From positions 1 through 5,646 of the forward strand of contig WRJV01000170.1 of the NCBI GenBank assembly GCA_009778415.1: a stretch of DNA of 5,646 bases. The letters are read 5' to 3'. Position 1 is the first letter of the stretch. Each line of letters opens with the position of its first letter. The translations under genes were made by a program, and so were the position numbers. The notes under the pieces were generated by a model that was not told the DNA's origin, did no database searches, and saw nothing but the letters and a program-made list of their open reading frames with translations. Shown here piece after piece: positions 1 through 5,646 of the stretch. Origin of the DNA: Clostridiales bacterium. Its GTDB lineage: Bacteria > Bacillota > Clostridia > Peptostreptococcales > Anaerovoracaceae.

Positions 1-606
1 GCAGCAATGTACGGGATCATCAAAGAAACTGAAGCAGGCATTGCAGTGTCGAACAAGATATTTGAACTTGCCATATGCAGCCACTTCATAGCCAAGGACG
101 AGGAGGCGGAGGACAAACGGGTCGAAGGAGTCCTTCAGCACGACGTGGCGAAGTCTGGCAGGTTCGACATGGAGCTGTGCCTGCGCAAGTTCGCCTCGCA
201 CTACGCTGAGCTGTTCAGTGAACGCGACTATGGGTTCTTGGAAAGCCACGGCCGTTTGCTGTTCCTGTCATATCTTGCTCCGTTAATTAACGGGCAGGGC
301 TTTTACCATATTGAGAGCCAGTTCACCGACCTGCGCCGTATGGCCATAGTGGTGGACTTCGGGCAGGACCAATTCATCATTGAGCTAAAGCTGTGGCGCG
401 GCGAGACTAGGCACGAGGAAGCGTATGAGCAGCTCCTCGGCTACATGGACAGCAAGAACGCCACTGCCGGCTACCTTCTGACATTCGACTTCCGCAAAGG
501 CGAGGGCAATTCCCCGCGTGCCGAGTGGGTGGATTTCAGCGGCAAACGCATATTTGACGTTGTGGTGTGCGGAAGGCGTGTCGACCAAATACCCCAAAGG
601 GTTTAG
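1..606 (+). CDS. AAA-ATPase-like / PD-(D/E)XK nuclease protein (DUF1703-type), C-terminal part, 5' truncated
   Basis: The reading frame is open from base 1 (two Ala codons precede the first ATG at 7), so the visible 201 residues are the tail of a longer gene. Members of this family are usually about 500 residues or more, with an N-terminal AAA-ATPase-like domain (PF09820) followed by a PD-(D/E)XK nuclease-like domain (DUF1703, PF08011). Counting from the ATG at 7, the segment YGIIKE...GIAVSNKIFE (2-20) matches the usual linker after the ATPase part. The nuclease-like core follows: Glu103 and Asp108, then a beta-strand with IIELKLW giving Glu126-x-Lys128, then helix residue Gln142 in EQLLGY. 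The ATG at 7 has no ribosome binding site and is most likely an internal Met. Family members occur in many copies in anaerobes, and their role (nuclease, defence or mobile-element linked) is unsettled. The gene is more GC-rich than the facing operon (60% in 121-180) and converges on it. Confidence 0.8.
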   Translation, partial: AAMYGIIKETEAGIAVSNKIFELAICSHFIAKDEEAEDKRVEGVLQHDVAKSGRFDMELCLRKFASHYAELFSERDYGFLESHGRLLFLSYLAPLINGQGFYHIESQFTDLRRMAIVVDFGQDQFIIELKLWRGETRHEEAYEQLLGYMDSKNATAGYLLTFDFRKGEGNSPRAEWVDFSGKRIFDVVVCGRRVDQIPQRV

Positions 607-657
607 CATGTCCTTTACTTTACATAAATTATTTATTGCTTCAATGTCGTCAACATT
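607..657. other. convergent intergenic spacer without a clear terminator
   Basis: These 51 bases separate two convergent stop codons (TAG ending at 606 on plus, TAA at 660-658 on minus). The spacer is AT-rich. It contains a 13-base near-perfect palindrome at 624-636 (ATAAAT-T-ATTTAT), made only of A and T and with no room for a loop. A 4-bp ACCC/GGGT stem with a CAAA loop lies at 591-602, inside the end of the plus-strand gene, and no T-run follows it. Neither is a convincing intrinsic terminator for either strand, so termination is either Rho-dependent, weak, or inside the opposing gene. Confidence 0.4.
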
Positions 658-2568
658 TTACTCGTCTGTTGCCGCATTTACCGGGCTGCGGAAGCTCAGT
701 GAATCTGTTAAATTCAGCCATAAGGCAGGGCGGACGCCTATATAGTCGGAACTGGCTTCAACGCCGCCGAAACCAATTTGGCCATCATCACAGACGACTG
801 CTGCGGCGGCATCGTATTGGCCGGGTGACCTTAACCACCAGTCGCATCCGCTATCATAATAATAATTTGCCATCCTGTCATTATCGGAAGCAAAGTACCT
901 GTCAGCTTCTTCAAGGCTCAGCAAGAATATCTTATCAAGAGTACTGCTGCCACCGTGAACACTGAACTGTGAGTTTTCTGGGTTCTCCAGTTGGATTTCA
1001 ATTATTTTCTCTTGTTCCTCATACGTGAATTTTTCAAAGAACTTTCCGTTCAGGTATACTCTCAAATCGCTCGTTCCCCACGTTGTGCTTCTGTAGCCGT
1101 TGACATACGGCCTCGACTCAATGATGTTTTCAGTTATTATCAACGCCATGTCGTCCCGAACGTCAAGCACCCGCCAGCTAAACCCACCGAATATCAAGTT
1201 TCGCTTTTCACCGTCTAATATTCTTTCGACGATGGCCTTTGATGAACCATCGTCATCGTCGCTGGAATCGCTTGCTAGCTTCTGGTTCACGTCATTGCTG
1301 ATAAATGTTGCTGCAGCCTGCGTCGCTTCTGGGTGCCCACTATAGCCCATATATATCATTGGTAAAACACCATTGTACGATAACCTAAATAAATAATTAC
1401 TGCTTTTATTTGATTTTATATTGAAAAACATCGCATATCCAAATTGGGAATCCCCCAGCCCTCGTGCGCCTTTATAAGCAATCCAATCTTCATGCTCAGT
1501 CTGTATAAATTTGTCTCCGCTTCTTATTATTTTAGGAGGGATAACCCATCTGTTTTCCGATGGCTTGTACAAGCCAGTGTATTGTCCTGTAAAAGGCATG
1601 GAGCTCTCATACTTTTGACCTTCTTCTAAGACAACAACTTGGTATAGTAGTTCAGACGCGCTGAATGGGTTGGTTTCGTCATAATTGATGGGCCAGATAA
1701 GCAGCTCGGGCTTCTCGTCTTGCATGTGGGTTTTGGGGGACGCAACTTCCATCCCGTCAGGTATGTTCTCGATGAAAGCATCAATGTCAAATGTATCAAC
1801 ATACGAGAAACAGTCGTCCAAATAGCTGTCTTCTGAATAATGAAAGTCTTGCCGATTTCTTTTCAAATTTTTCTCCGCAACTGTTTTAGCAATAAGTTGC
1901 TTTGTATTCATTCGACTTTCTTTTAAGCTTCCGTCACTTTGTATTTCATATACATCGACATCATAAGCCAAATAGTTGTAATAGAATTTAATTGCCGGCG
2001 CATTGTAATTACCGCTCGACCATTCTTTTGAATTTATATCCAAAGCAAGTTCACCTGTACTAAGATTGTATAGACGGTAATTTGACGTGCTTGGATTAAT
2101 TCGTGTTTCTGTACAGTTAAACTGATCTGTATAACGAATAACCGATCTTCCAGAATAGTTCTCTGTTAGCGCAAACACCATTTTAAGGTCTTCACAATAA
2201 TGTAAACTGACACGATCAAAGTTAAGAATAATGGTTTTGTCATTTTTGTTAATTATGCGTTCTGGCTCGAATTTTTTCTTTACAACCGCAAAACCTCCCA
2301 CAAAAGCCCCGGCGCTTTCATACTGTGCGGGAATCATTATTTCAAAAGTTTCGGAATTGACATAGCCAAACAACTCATTCTCGTCCCTAAACAGCATTAA
2401 CGGAGCATCAATGAACTCTTCAGATATTTTGAATATCTTCGGTGGGCTTTTCGATGCATCATAAGTCGTAGTTGTGCAAGAAACAGAAATCAGCATAGTT
2501 GTTATAGCCACTATTGTCAATAAAATATATTTTTGTGCTTTCTTTTTATTCATTCCAATTTTATGCAT
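658..2568 (-). CDS. large lipoprotein with WG-repeat-like region and DUF6273-like C-terminal domain
   Basis: This is a predicted membrane-anchored extracytoplasmic lipoprotein of 636 residues. I place the start at the ATG at 2568, not the ATG at 2592: an AAAGGAA ribosome site ends 5 bases before it, and it follows the upstream stop by 1 base. Residues 8-30 form a signal peptide (KKK, then a hydrophobic stretch) ending in a relaxed lipobox, ISVS-Cys31. Residues about 58-98 (LFGYVNSET...IP.QY...GGFAVV) look like a WG-type beta repeat. A weaker similar segment lies near 329-345 (WVIPPKI). A Ser/Asp-rich linker (about 433-443) leads to a DUF6273-like domain (about 445-620) with the hallmarks FSWRVLDV, DWWLRSPG, a G.I...GG segment and GVRPALWLNL at its end. 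DUF6273 is common in secreted Firmicutes proteins and has no established activity. The last gene of the operon, it could be a client of the Lgt-like protein. DNA for the N-terminal half is clearly more AT-rich than for the C-terminal domain. Confidence 0.82.
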   Translation of the reverse strand: MHKIGMNKKKAQKYILLTIVAITTMLISVSCTTTTYDASKSPPKIFKISEEFIDAPLMLFRDENELFGYVNSETFEIMIPAQYESAGAFVGGFAVVKKKFEPERIINKNDKTIILNFDRVSLHYCEDLKMVFALTENYSGRSVIRYTDQFNCTETRINPSTSNYRLYNLSTGELALDINSKEWSSGNYNAPAIKFYYNYLAYDVDVYEIQSDGSLKESRMNTKQLIAKTVAEKNLKRNRQDFHYSEDSYLDDCFSYVDTFDIDAFIENIPDGMEVASPKTHMQDEKPELLIWPINYDETNPFSASELLYQVVVLEEGQKYESSMPFTGQYTGLYKPSENRWVIPPKIIRSGDKFIQTEHEDWIAYKGARGLGDSQFGYAMFFNIKSNKSSNYLFRLSYNGVLPMIYMGYSGHPEATQAAATFISNDVNQKLASDSSDDDDGSSKAIVERILDGEKRNLIFGGFSWRVLDVRDDMALIITENIIESRPYVNGYRSTTWGTSDLRVYLNGKFFEKFTYEEQEKIIEIQLENPENSQFSVHGGSSTLDKIFLLSLEEADRYFASDNDRMANYYYDSGCDWWLRSPGQYDAAAAVVCDDGQIGFGGVEASSDYIGVRPALWLNLTDSLSFRSPVNAATDE

Positions 2569-2569
2569 T

Positions 2570-3439
2570 CTATTTCCTTTCGCTTTCATCATTGCTATAT
2601 ATGTCGATCACCGTAACCTCGGGCGGGTTGAAAATTCGCGGGGTCTTGGGATCAAACGAAACTCCGCGGCTAACTATTTGAATCAACCCGTCATGCTCGT
2701 ACACCCCACCCACGTATTTGGGGAACCAGCCTTGATGCGCCGCAAACAGTCCATTTGACAGAAGCGGGATTCTGACCACCCCTCCGTGAGTGTGCCCTGA
2801 CAGAACTAAGTCAAAGGAATACTCTTTGTACGTTTCAATCAGCTCCGGCCTGTGCGCCACAAGGATTTTGAATTGGCTTTTATGTGCCAGTTCCCTAAAA
2901 CTCTCATCCATTGGCATAAGCCCGGCTTTGTCCTCAAAGTGTACCCATTCCGGATCGTCTGCCCCTGCAACAACAAGTGCAATGCCGTTAACCTCGATTT
3001 CTTTGTATTCGTCTTCAAGCACAGCTGCGCCCAGAGCCCTAATTGTTTCTTTGATGTTTTCAATGTCGCCCGACCAGTATTCATGGTTGCCTGAAACATA
3101 AAACACCGGAGCGATGTCTGCAACGCCGGACACAAGCAGCTTTGCCCCATCGAATGCGGCAACATCATCTGCGATGTCTCCTGCAAGCACTATAATGTCA
3201 GGGCTTTGGCCTTCAATCACCGAGATAAGGTCGCCTTGGCCATAACCATAGATATGGCTGTGCAGATCGGCAACCAAGACAATGCGCAGACTGTCCCCGT
3301 CTTCAAATTTGTCGGTGTTAACTCTGTAGTGCTTAACCGTCAGCCCGTTGTAAAACATCACAGCAACAAGTGTTGTCATTGCTATGCAAGTTACCCACAC
3401 CGCGATAATTATTTTGTTTCTCAGTGTTATATCCCCCAT
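2570..3439 (-). CDS. membrane-anchored calcineurin-like metallophosphoesterase (YkuE/YaeI/LpxG-like)
   Basis: This is a 289-residue phosphohydrolase with a binuclear metal site, anchored by one N-terminal transmembrane segment (about 9-31) with the catalytic domain probably outside the cell. The full metal-ligand set of the calcineurin superfamily is visible: ADLH (Asp58, His60), GD (Gly87-Asp88), GNHE (Asn118, His119), His196 in LVAHRPE, and GHTH (His216, His218). The closing SRG...RIFNPPEVTVI is typical of the COG1408 group. Characterised relatives include YaeI and LpxG, which cleave UDP-diacylglucosamine pyrophosphate, and Bacillus YkuE, a cell-wall protein; the substrate here is unknown. 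The frame stays open upstream to a TTG at 3565, but that extra stretch overlaps the small upstream gene and shows no family likeness, so I choose the ATG at 3439. This ATG overlaps the upstream gene by 13 bases and lacks its own ribosome site, suggesting translational coupling. The stop is 1 base before the lipoprotein start. Confidence 0.88.
   Translation of the reverse strand: MGDITLRNKIIIAVWVTCIAMTTLVAVMFYNGLTVKHYRVNTDKFEDGDSLRIVLVADLHSHIYGYGQGDLISVIEGQSPDIIVLAGDIADDVAAFDGAKLLVSGVADIAPVFYVSGNHEYWSGDIENIKETIRALGAAVLEDEYKEIEVNGIALVVAGADDPEWVHFEDKAGLMPMDESFRELAHKSQFKILVAHRPELIETYKEYSFDLVLSGHTHGGVVRIPLLSNGLFAAHQGWFPKYVGGVYEHDGLIQIVSRGVSFDPKTPRIFNPPEVTVIDIYSNDESERK
2574..2580 (-). promoter_or_regulatory. 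ribosome binding site that fixes the lipoprotein start
   Basis: On the minus strand AAAGGAA lies 5 bases upstream of the ATG at 2568, inside the last codons of the phosphoesterase gene, whose TAG occupies 2572-2570. The ATG pair at 2592/2589 has no comparable site and would add 8 residues (MMKAKGNR) that are simply the out-of-frame reading of the upstream gene's end. The arrangement implies termination-reinitiation coupling. Confidence 0.7.
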
Positions 3440-3651
3440 GTCATCGATTTGCAAGTAATATAAAGGCCAAGTCCTGCTAGTAGCAACGCGATGCCTACGA
3501 ATATCAGTGCGATCGCGCATCCGCTCATGCCATTTTTGCCGGAATCCTGAGGAGGTGTTTTCCAAGTTTCAGCTTTCTGTCCCTCCGCTCTTTTTCTTGT
3601 CCCTTCCACACGGATTCTGCGTGGTGTTTTCCCTTTAGGCTTTCTCATCAT
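3427..3651 (-). CDS. small basic single-span membrane protein, unknown function
   Basis: I recognise no family for this 74-residue protein. Its first 40 residues are hydrophilic and strongly basic (KPKGK, RRIR, RKR), ending in a Pro/Lys segment. A single hydrophobic span covers about 43-66 (CAIALIFVGIALLLAGLGLY), followed by a short tail CKSMTWGI. Cysteines at 45 and 67 sit at the two ends of the span. The positive-inside rule puts the N-terminus in the cytoplasm and only about 8 residues outside. It is probably a real gene: it starts 3 bases after the Lgt-like stop, has AAGGAAGGG at 3670-3662 about 10 bases upstream, and its stop overlaps the next start, leaving no other gene to occupy about 215 bases. 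A second ATG at 3648 is an equally possible start. It may be an adaptor or stabiliser for its membrane neighbours; this is inference only. Confidence 0.62.
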   Translation of the reverse strand: MMRKPKGKTPRRIRVEGTRKRAEGQKAETWKTPPQDSGKNGMSGCAIALIFVGIALLLAGLGLYITCKSMTWGI

Positions 3652-3654
3652 TGC

Positions 3655-4389
3655 TCATGCACCCTTCCTTTCAAAACCAAATATCTCAGCTCTGTTCTTG
3701 ATCCAAAGGTCAATGCTGAAATAAACGATTCCAAGCCCGCAAATAATCTGATAAACCGTCATTCCGCACCATATGGCCGGATTGTCGCGGACAAACTCCG
3801 TAAAAAACCTGAAAACAAAATATGCCAGAAAATACATCTTGAACAATAGCCCCGGAGCCTTTACCTTGTCTTGGCAGTAAACCAGTACCGCAAACGCGGT
3901 AAAATGGAACGCCGACTCGAACAATTGCGTTGGCAACCTCATCAGCCCGTCTCCAAAGTCGTATCCCCAAGAAGCAACAGCACCGTAGCAGCATCCTCCA
4001 AAAAAGCACCCGAACCGGCCGATCGCTATCCCCAGCGCTATGGAAGGGGTAATGATGTGCCCCAAGTATTGCTTTACGCCAAACGCCTTTCTGGCAAGAA
4101 GGACGCCGAGCAAACCGCCAACAAGCCCGCCAACGATTGACTTTCCGGCAAGAAATGCATGAAAGCTCCTGCTTTCCATCAATATGGGTATTTTAGAGCC
4201 TATGATGCCAAACACCAATGCGGCAGCGACGAGAATCATCGCCCCTTTTTCTCTGTCTTTGATTTTCCGCACGTTGAGCCAGTAGTAAGCAACGCCTGCT
4301 TCGATGCCCAGCACCACGAAAAACGTGTAGGTCGAAAAACCCAAAAAATATGGCATTATACCGGTGATTTTATCATGCGTGTCCAACAT
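3655..4389 (-). CDS. Lgt-like integral membrane protein (prolipoprotein diacylglyceryl transferase family, divergent, Cys-rich)
   Basis: This 244-residue polytopic membrane protein belongs to the PF01790 family. True Lgt moves diacylglycerol from phosphatidylglycerol to the lipobox Cys of prolipoproteins. Family landmarks are visible in order: a GKSIVGGLVGG segment (82-92) where Lgt has its HGG motif, the GR motif with Arg125, LPTQLFES (152-159) matching the usual P(S/T)QLYE, RFFTEFVRDN (194-203), and a final Gln-containing segment (VYQIICG). Two positions important in Escherichia coli Lgt differ. The His of HGG (E. coli His103) is Val86, and the Asn of GRxxNF (E. coli Asn146) is Cys128. The GR motif reads GRFGCFFGGCCYG with Cys128, Cys133 and Cys134. 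It is also shorter than typical Lgt (about 260-290). It is therefore probably a paralogue with another acceptor or donor, not the housekeeping enzyme. The ATG at 4389 is preceded by AAGGA at 4405-4401 and begins 24 bases after the radical SAM stop. Confidence 0.83.
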   Translation of the reverse strand: MLDTHDKITGIMPYFLGFSTYTFFVVLGIEAGVAYYWLNVRKIKDREKGAMILVAAALVFGIIGSKIPILMESRSFHAFLAGKSIVGGLVGGLLGVLLARKAFGVKQYLGHIITPSIALGIAIGRFGCFFGGCCYGAVASWGYDFGDGLMRLPTQLFESAFHFTAFAVLVYCQDKVKAPGLLFKMYFLAYFVFRFFTEFVRDNPAIWCGMTVYQIICGLGIVYFSIDLWIKNRAEIFGFERKGA

Positions 4390-4400
4390 TTTTTCTTTTT

Positions 4401-4405
4401 TCCTT
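4401..4405 (-). promoter_or_regulatory. ribosome binding site of the Lgt-like gene
   Basis: On the minus strand AAGGA lies 11 bases before the ATG at 4389, in a purine-rich leader that is almost all A (4400-4390). The spacing is slightly long. It supports the 4389 start and shows that the short gap after the radical SAM gene holds a ribosome site and no terminator. Confidence 0.5.
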
Positions 4406-4413
4406 AAATGTAT

Positions 4414-5646
4414 TCATTCATCGCGCCTCGTCCATGGGTGCCCGCTTTTGAAGCCTTGGTTGTAAACGCAGGCTGAACTCAGTTTTCCTCCAGGTCCTAC
4501 ATAATACGCATTGCAGTTGTCGAGGCACGCTAGGTCCTGGTAGTCCTTTGACAGAAAGTTCTGGATGAGGACATAGTTGATGTACGTCCTGCCCATCTTC
4601 GTCAAATAGCCAAACAATATCCGAAAAAGAGCCGCAACCCTTTTCAGTTTCAGCGAAACTAGGAAAAAACCGAGCATCTTGAGCCTGGAGGCGCACGTGT
4701 CCCTCATGCCTGCTTCTTCGTTTAGCAAGCGCACGAATTTCCCCATGTCAACGTATTTTTCCAGTAGTTCGATTTTATCGTCAATGAAAACAACTGGCAA
4801 TACCACGTTGCTTTCAGGGCTGACGTTGAGGCCAAACGGTTTGTAAACGGGGAGCGGATAAAAAACGCCTTCATTGATGCCGCTGACGGAACTGGTCTTG
4901 ACCAGCGACTTGATTATGCCCTCCTTGTAGACAAAACTGTCCAAAGGCAAATCAAACCGCCCCGTTTCCCTGACTGCTGTTACAAAAATAATTTCCCCGA
5001 ACCAAGGGACCAAATTTTTCATGTAGCTGAGCAGTGCCCCTGTCTCGTCCAAATTGTCCTTGATGATTACAGAAATGACGGAAGTTTTGATTTTCGCTTT
5101 CACGCAGTTCTCGAGAGCCTTCTTCTTCTCGTCAACAAAATCGTTCCCGCGCATTTTTTCATGAACTGCAGGGTCAAGCGTGTCAAATTGCACGTACGCC
5201 CGCCGCAACCCGCTCTTTTTCAGTCGCTGTGCATAACCATCTTCCTGCGCTATCCTGATGCCGTTGGTCAAAATCGTGGATTTGATGCCAGCCTTTTTAA
5301 ATATTGCGATGATTTTCTCCAGTTCTGGATGAAGCGTTGGCTCCCCACCGGAGAGGGATACGCCCTTTGCCCCTTCCATTTGCAAAAATCCTGCTATTTC
5401 TTCCACTGTTTCAAGGCCGATGAAAAACTCTTCCGCTTTGCCACCGGCATCCGCATAGCAGATGGGGCAGCGGAAATTGCATGCGCTGGTTATGTCCAGC
5501 CGGTAGAGACGCACCCCCTTGTTGCTGCACCTATTTCCCCCATCAGGTTCCGGCAGCATGGGCGAAAGACCTGGAACGAAAGAGCCCTTGGGCAAGCCGG
5601 TTTTTAGGCCGGGGTCAAAACAGCTTTTTTCACAAATGGCTTTCCA
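4414..5646 (-). CDS. radical SAM enzyme, Tes/MJ0619-like (COG1964 type), N-terminus beyond window
   Basis: The frame is open to the right edge, giving 410 visible residues. The TTG at 5595 has no ribosome site and 17 more codons precede it, so I treat the gene as truncated. Counting from that TTG, the radical SAM core begins with ITSACNFRCPICYADA: Cys39, Cys43 and Cys46 (CX3CX2C) bind the [4Fe-4S] cluster that cleaves S-adenosylmethionine. LSGGEPTLHP (81-90) is the GGEP motif, followed by ILTNG (108-112). The run YVQFDTLDPAVHEKMRG (134-150), then IIKDNLDETG, resembles the Tes/MJ0619 group (usual motif QFDG). The C-terminus has Cys301, Cys357, Cys361 and Cys376 in CLDNCNAYYVGPGG...CVYN, likely an auxiliary cluster. 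The edge region adds Cys residues in ICEKSC. Archaeal Tes joins lipid tails through C-C bonds, and bacterial relatives are implicated in membrane-spanning lipids. A peptide or other substrate remains possible. It is the first visible gene of the operon. Confidence 0.82.
   Translation of the reverse strand, partial: WKAICEKSCFDPGLKTGLPKGSFVPGLSPMLPEPDGGNRCSNKGVRLYRLDITSACNFRCPICYADAGGKAEEFFIGLETVEEIAGFLQMEGAKGVSLSGGEPTLHPELEKIIAIFKKAGIKSTILTNGIRIAQEDGYAQRLKKSGLRRAYVQFDTLDPAVHEKMRGNDFVDEKKKALENCVKAKIKTSVISVIIKDNLDETGALLSYMKNLVPWFGEIIFVTAVRETGRFDLPLDSFVYKEGIIKSLVKTSSVSGINEGVFYPLPVYKPFGLNVSPESNVVLPVVFIDDKIELLEKYVDMGKFVRLLNEEAGMRDTCASRLKMLGFFLVSLKLKRVAALFRILFGYLTKMGRTYINYVLIQNFLSKDYQDLACLDNCNAYYVGPGGKLSSACVYNQGFKSGHPWTRRDE

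Noticed and set aside
591..602. Hairpin ACCC-CAAA-GGGT as a terminator for the plus-strand gene
   Set aside because: The stem is only 4 bp, lies within the coding sequence, and no T-run follows.
2569..2592. Lipoprotein start at the ATG pair at 2592/2589
   Set aside because: No ribosome site precedes it, and the added residues only mirror the phosphoesterase end. The ATG at 2568 has AAAGGAA at good spacing.
3440..3565. Longer phosphoesterase beginning at TTG 3565 (42 extra residues)
   Set aside because: The extra stretch is the shifted reading of the small membrane protein gene, starts at a TTG without a ribosome site, and shows no family likeness; the membrane anchor follows directly after the ATG at 3439.
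2587..3656. Shared 11-base string AGCAATGATGA (minus strand) at the small-protein start and the phosphoesterase end
   Set aside because: It is short and simple, used in different frames with different roles (start region versus internal codons). Most likely chance.
3655..4389. Naming the membrane protein as the housekeeping Lgt
   Set aside because: The conserved His (HGG) and Asn (GRxxNF) are replaced by Val and Cys, and the segment is Cys-rich, so the family membership holds but the activity cannot be assumed.
4414..5595. Radical SAM gene as complete from the TTG at 5595
   Set aside because: The frame is open to the window edge with Cys-containing sequence upstream and no ribosome site before the TTG.
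5161..5607. Plus-strand open frame of 148 residues opposite the radical SAM gene
   Set aside because: It is antisense to a clear radical SAM coding region with all its motifs, has no recognisable domain, and is explained as a shadow frame.
5590..5610. CCGG...CCGG inverted sequence near the right edge
   Set aside because: CCGG is its own complement, so the pairing is trivial, and the site lies within the radical SAM coding sequence.

Overview
The window looks like chromosomal DNA of an anaerobic bacterium, most plausibly a Clostridia-type Firmicute. That guess rests on the gene families present: a lipoprotein with a DUF6273-like C-terminal domain, a DUF1703-type ATPase/nuclease tail, and a radical SAM enzyme beside an Lgt-like membrane protein. 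AAGGA-type ribosome binding sites and very tight gene spacing are also consistent. No rRNA or other taxonomic marker is present, so the assignment is tentative.

Layout. Positions 1-606 (+) hold the C-terminal part of an AAA-ATPase/PD-(D/E)XK (DUF1703-type) protein whose start lies to the left of the window. It faces a minus-strand operon across a 51-base intergenic gap (607-657). The operon is read from right to left: a radical SAM enzyme (4414 to beyond 5646, N-terminus off the edge), a prolipoprotein diacylglyceryl transferase-like integral membrane protein (3655-4389), a 74-residue basic single-span membrane protein (3427-3651), a membrane-anchored calcineurin-type metallophosphoesterase (2570-3439), and a large lipoprotein with WG-repeat-like sequence and a DUF6273-like domain (658-2568). 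Junctions run +24, +3, -13 and +1 bases, so the five genes are almost certainly co-transcribed, and the last three look translationally coupled. No promoter for this operon is in view.

How the genes may work together. Every visible product except the radical SAM enzyme carries a membrane span or a lipid anchor. The radical SAM enzyme resembles the Tes/MJ0619 (COG1964) group, whose characterised archaeal member joins lipid tails. The Lgt-like protein keeps the family's arginines and its QL(Y/F)E motif, but has lost the conserved histidine and asparagine of true Lgt and carries a Cys-rich GRFGCFFGGCCYG segment. The phosphoesterase is of the YkuE/YaeI/LpxG kind, some of which act on lipid-linked pyrophosphates. 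Together this suggests an envelope lipid or lipoprotein modification module, with the terminal lipoprotein as possible client or sensor. That is a hypothesis from family membership and gene order. No tRNA, CRISPR array, insertion sequence or convincing terminator was seen, and no gene-free stretch exceeds 300 bases.
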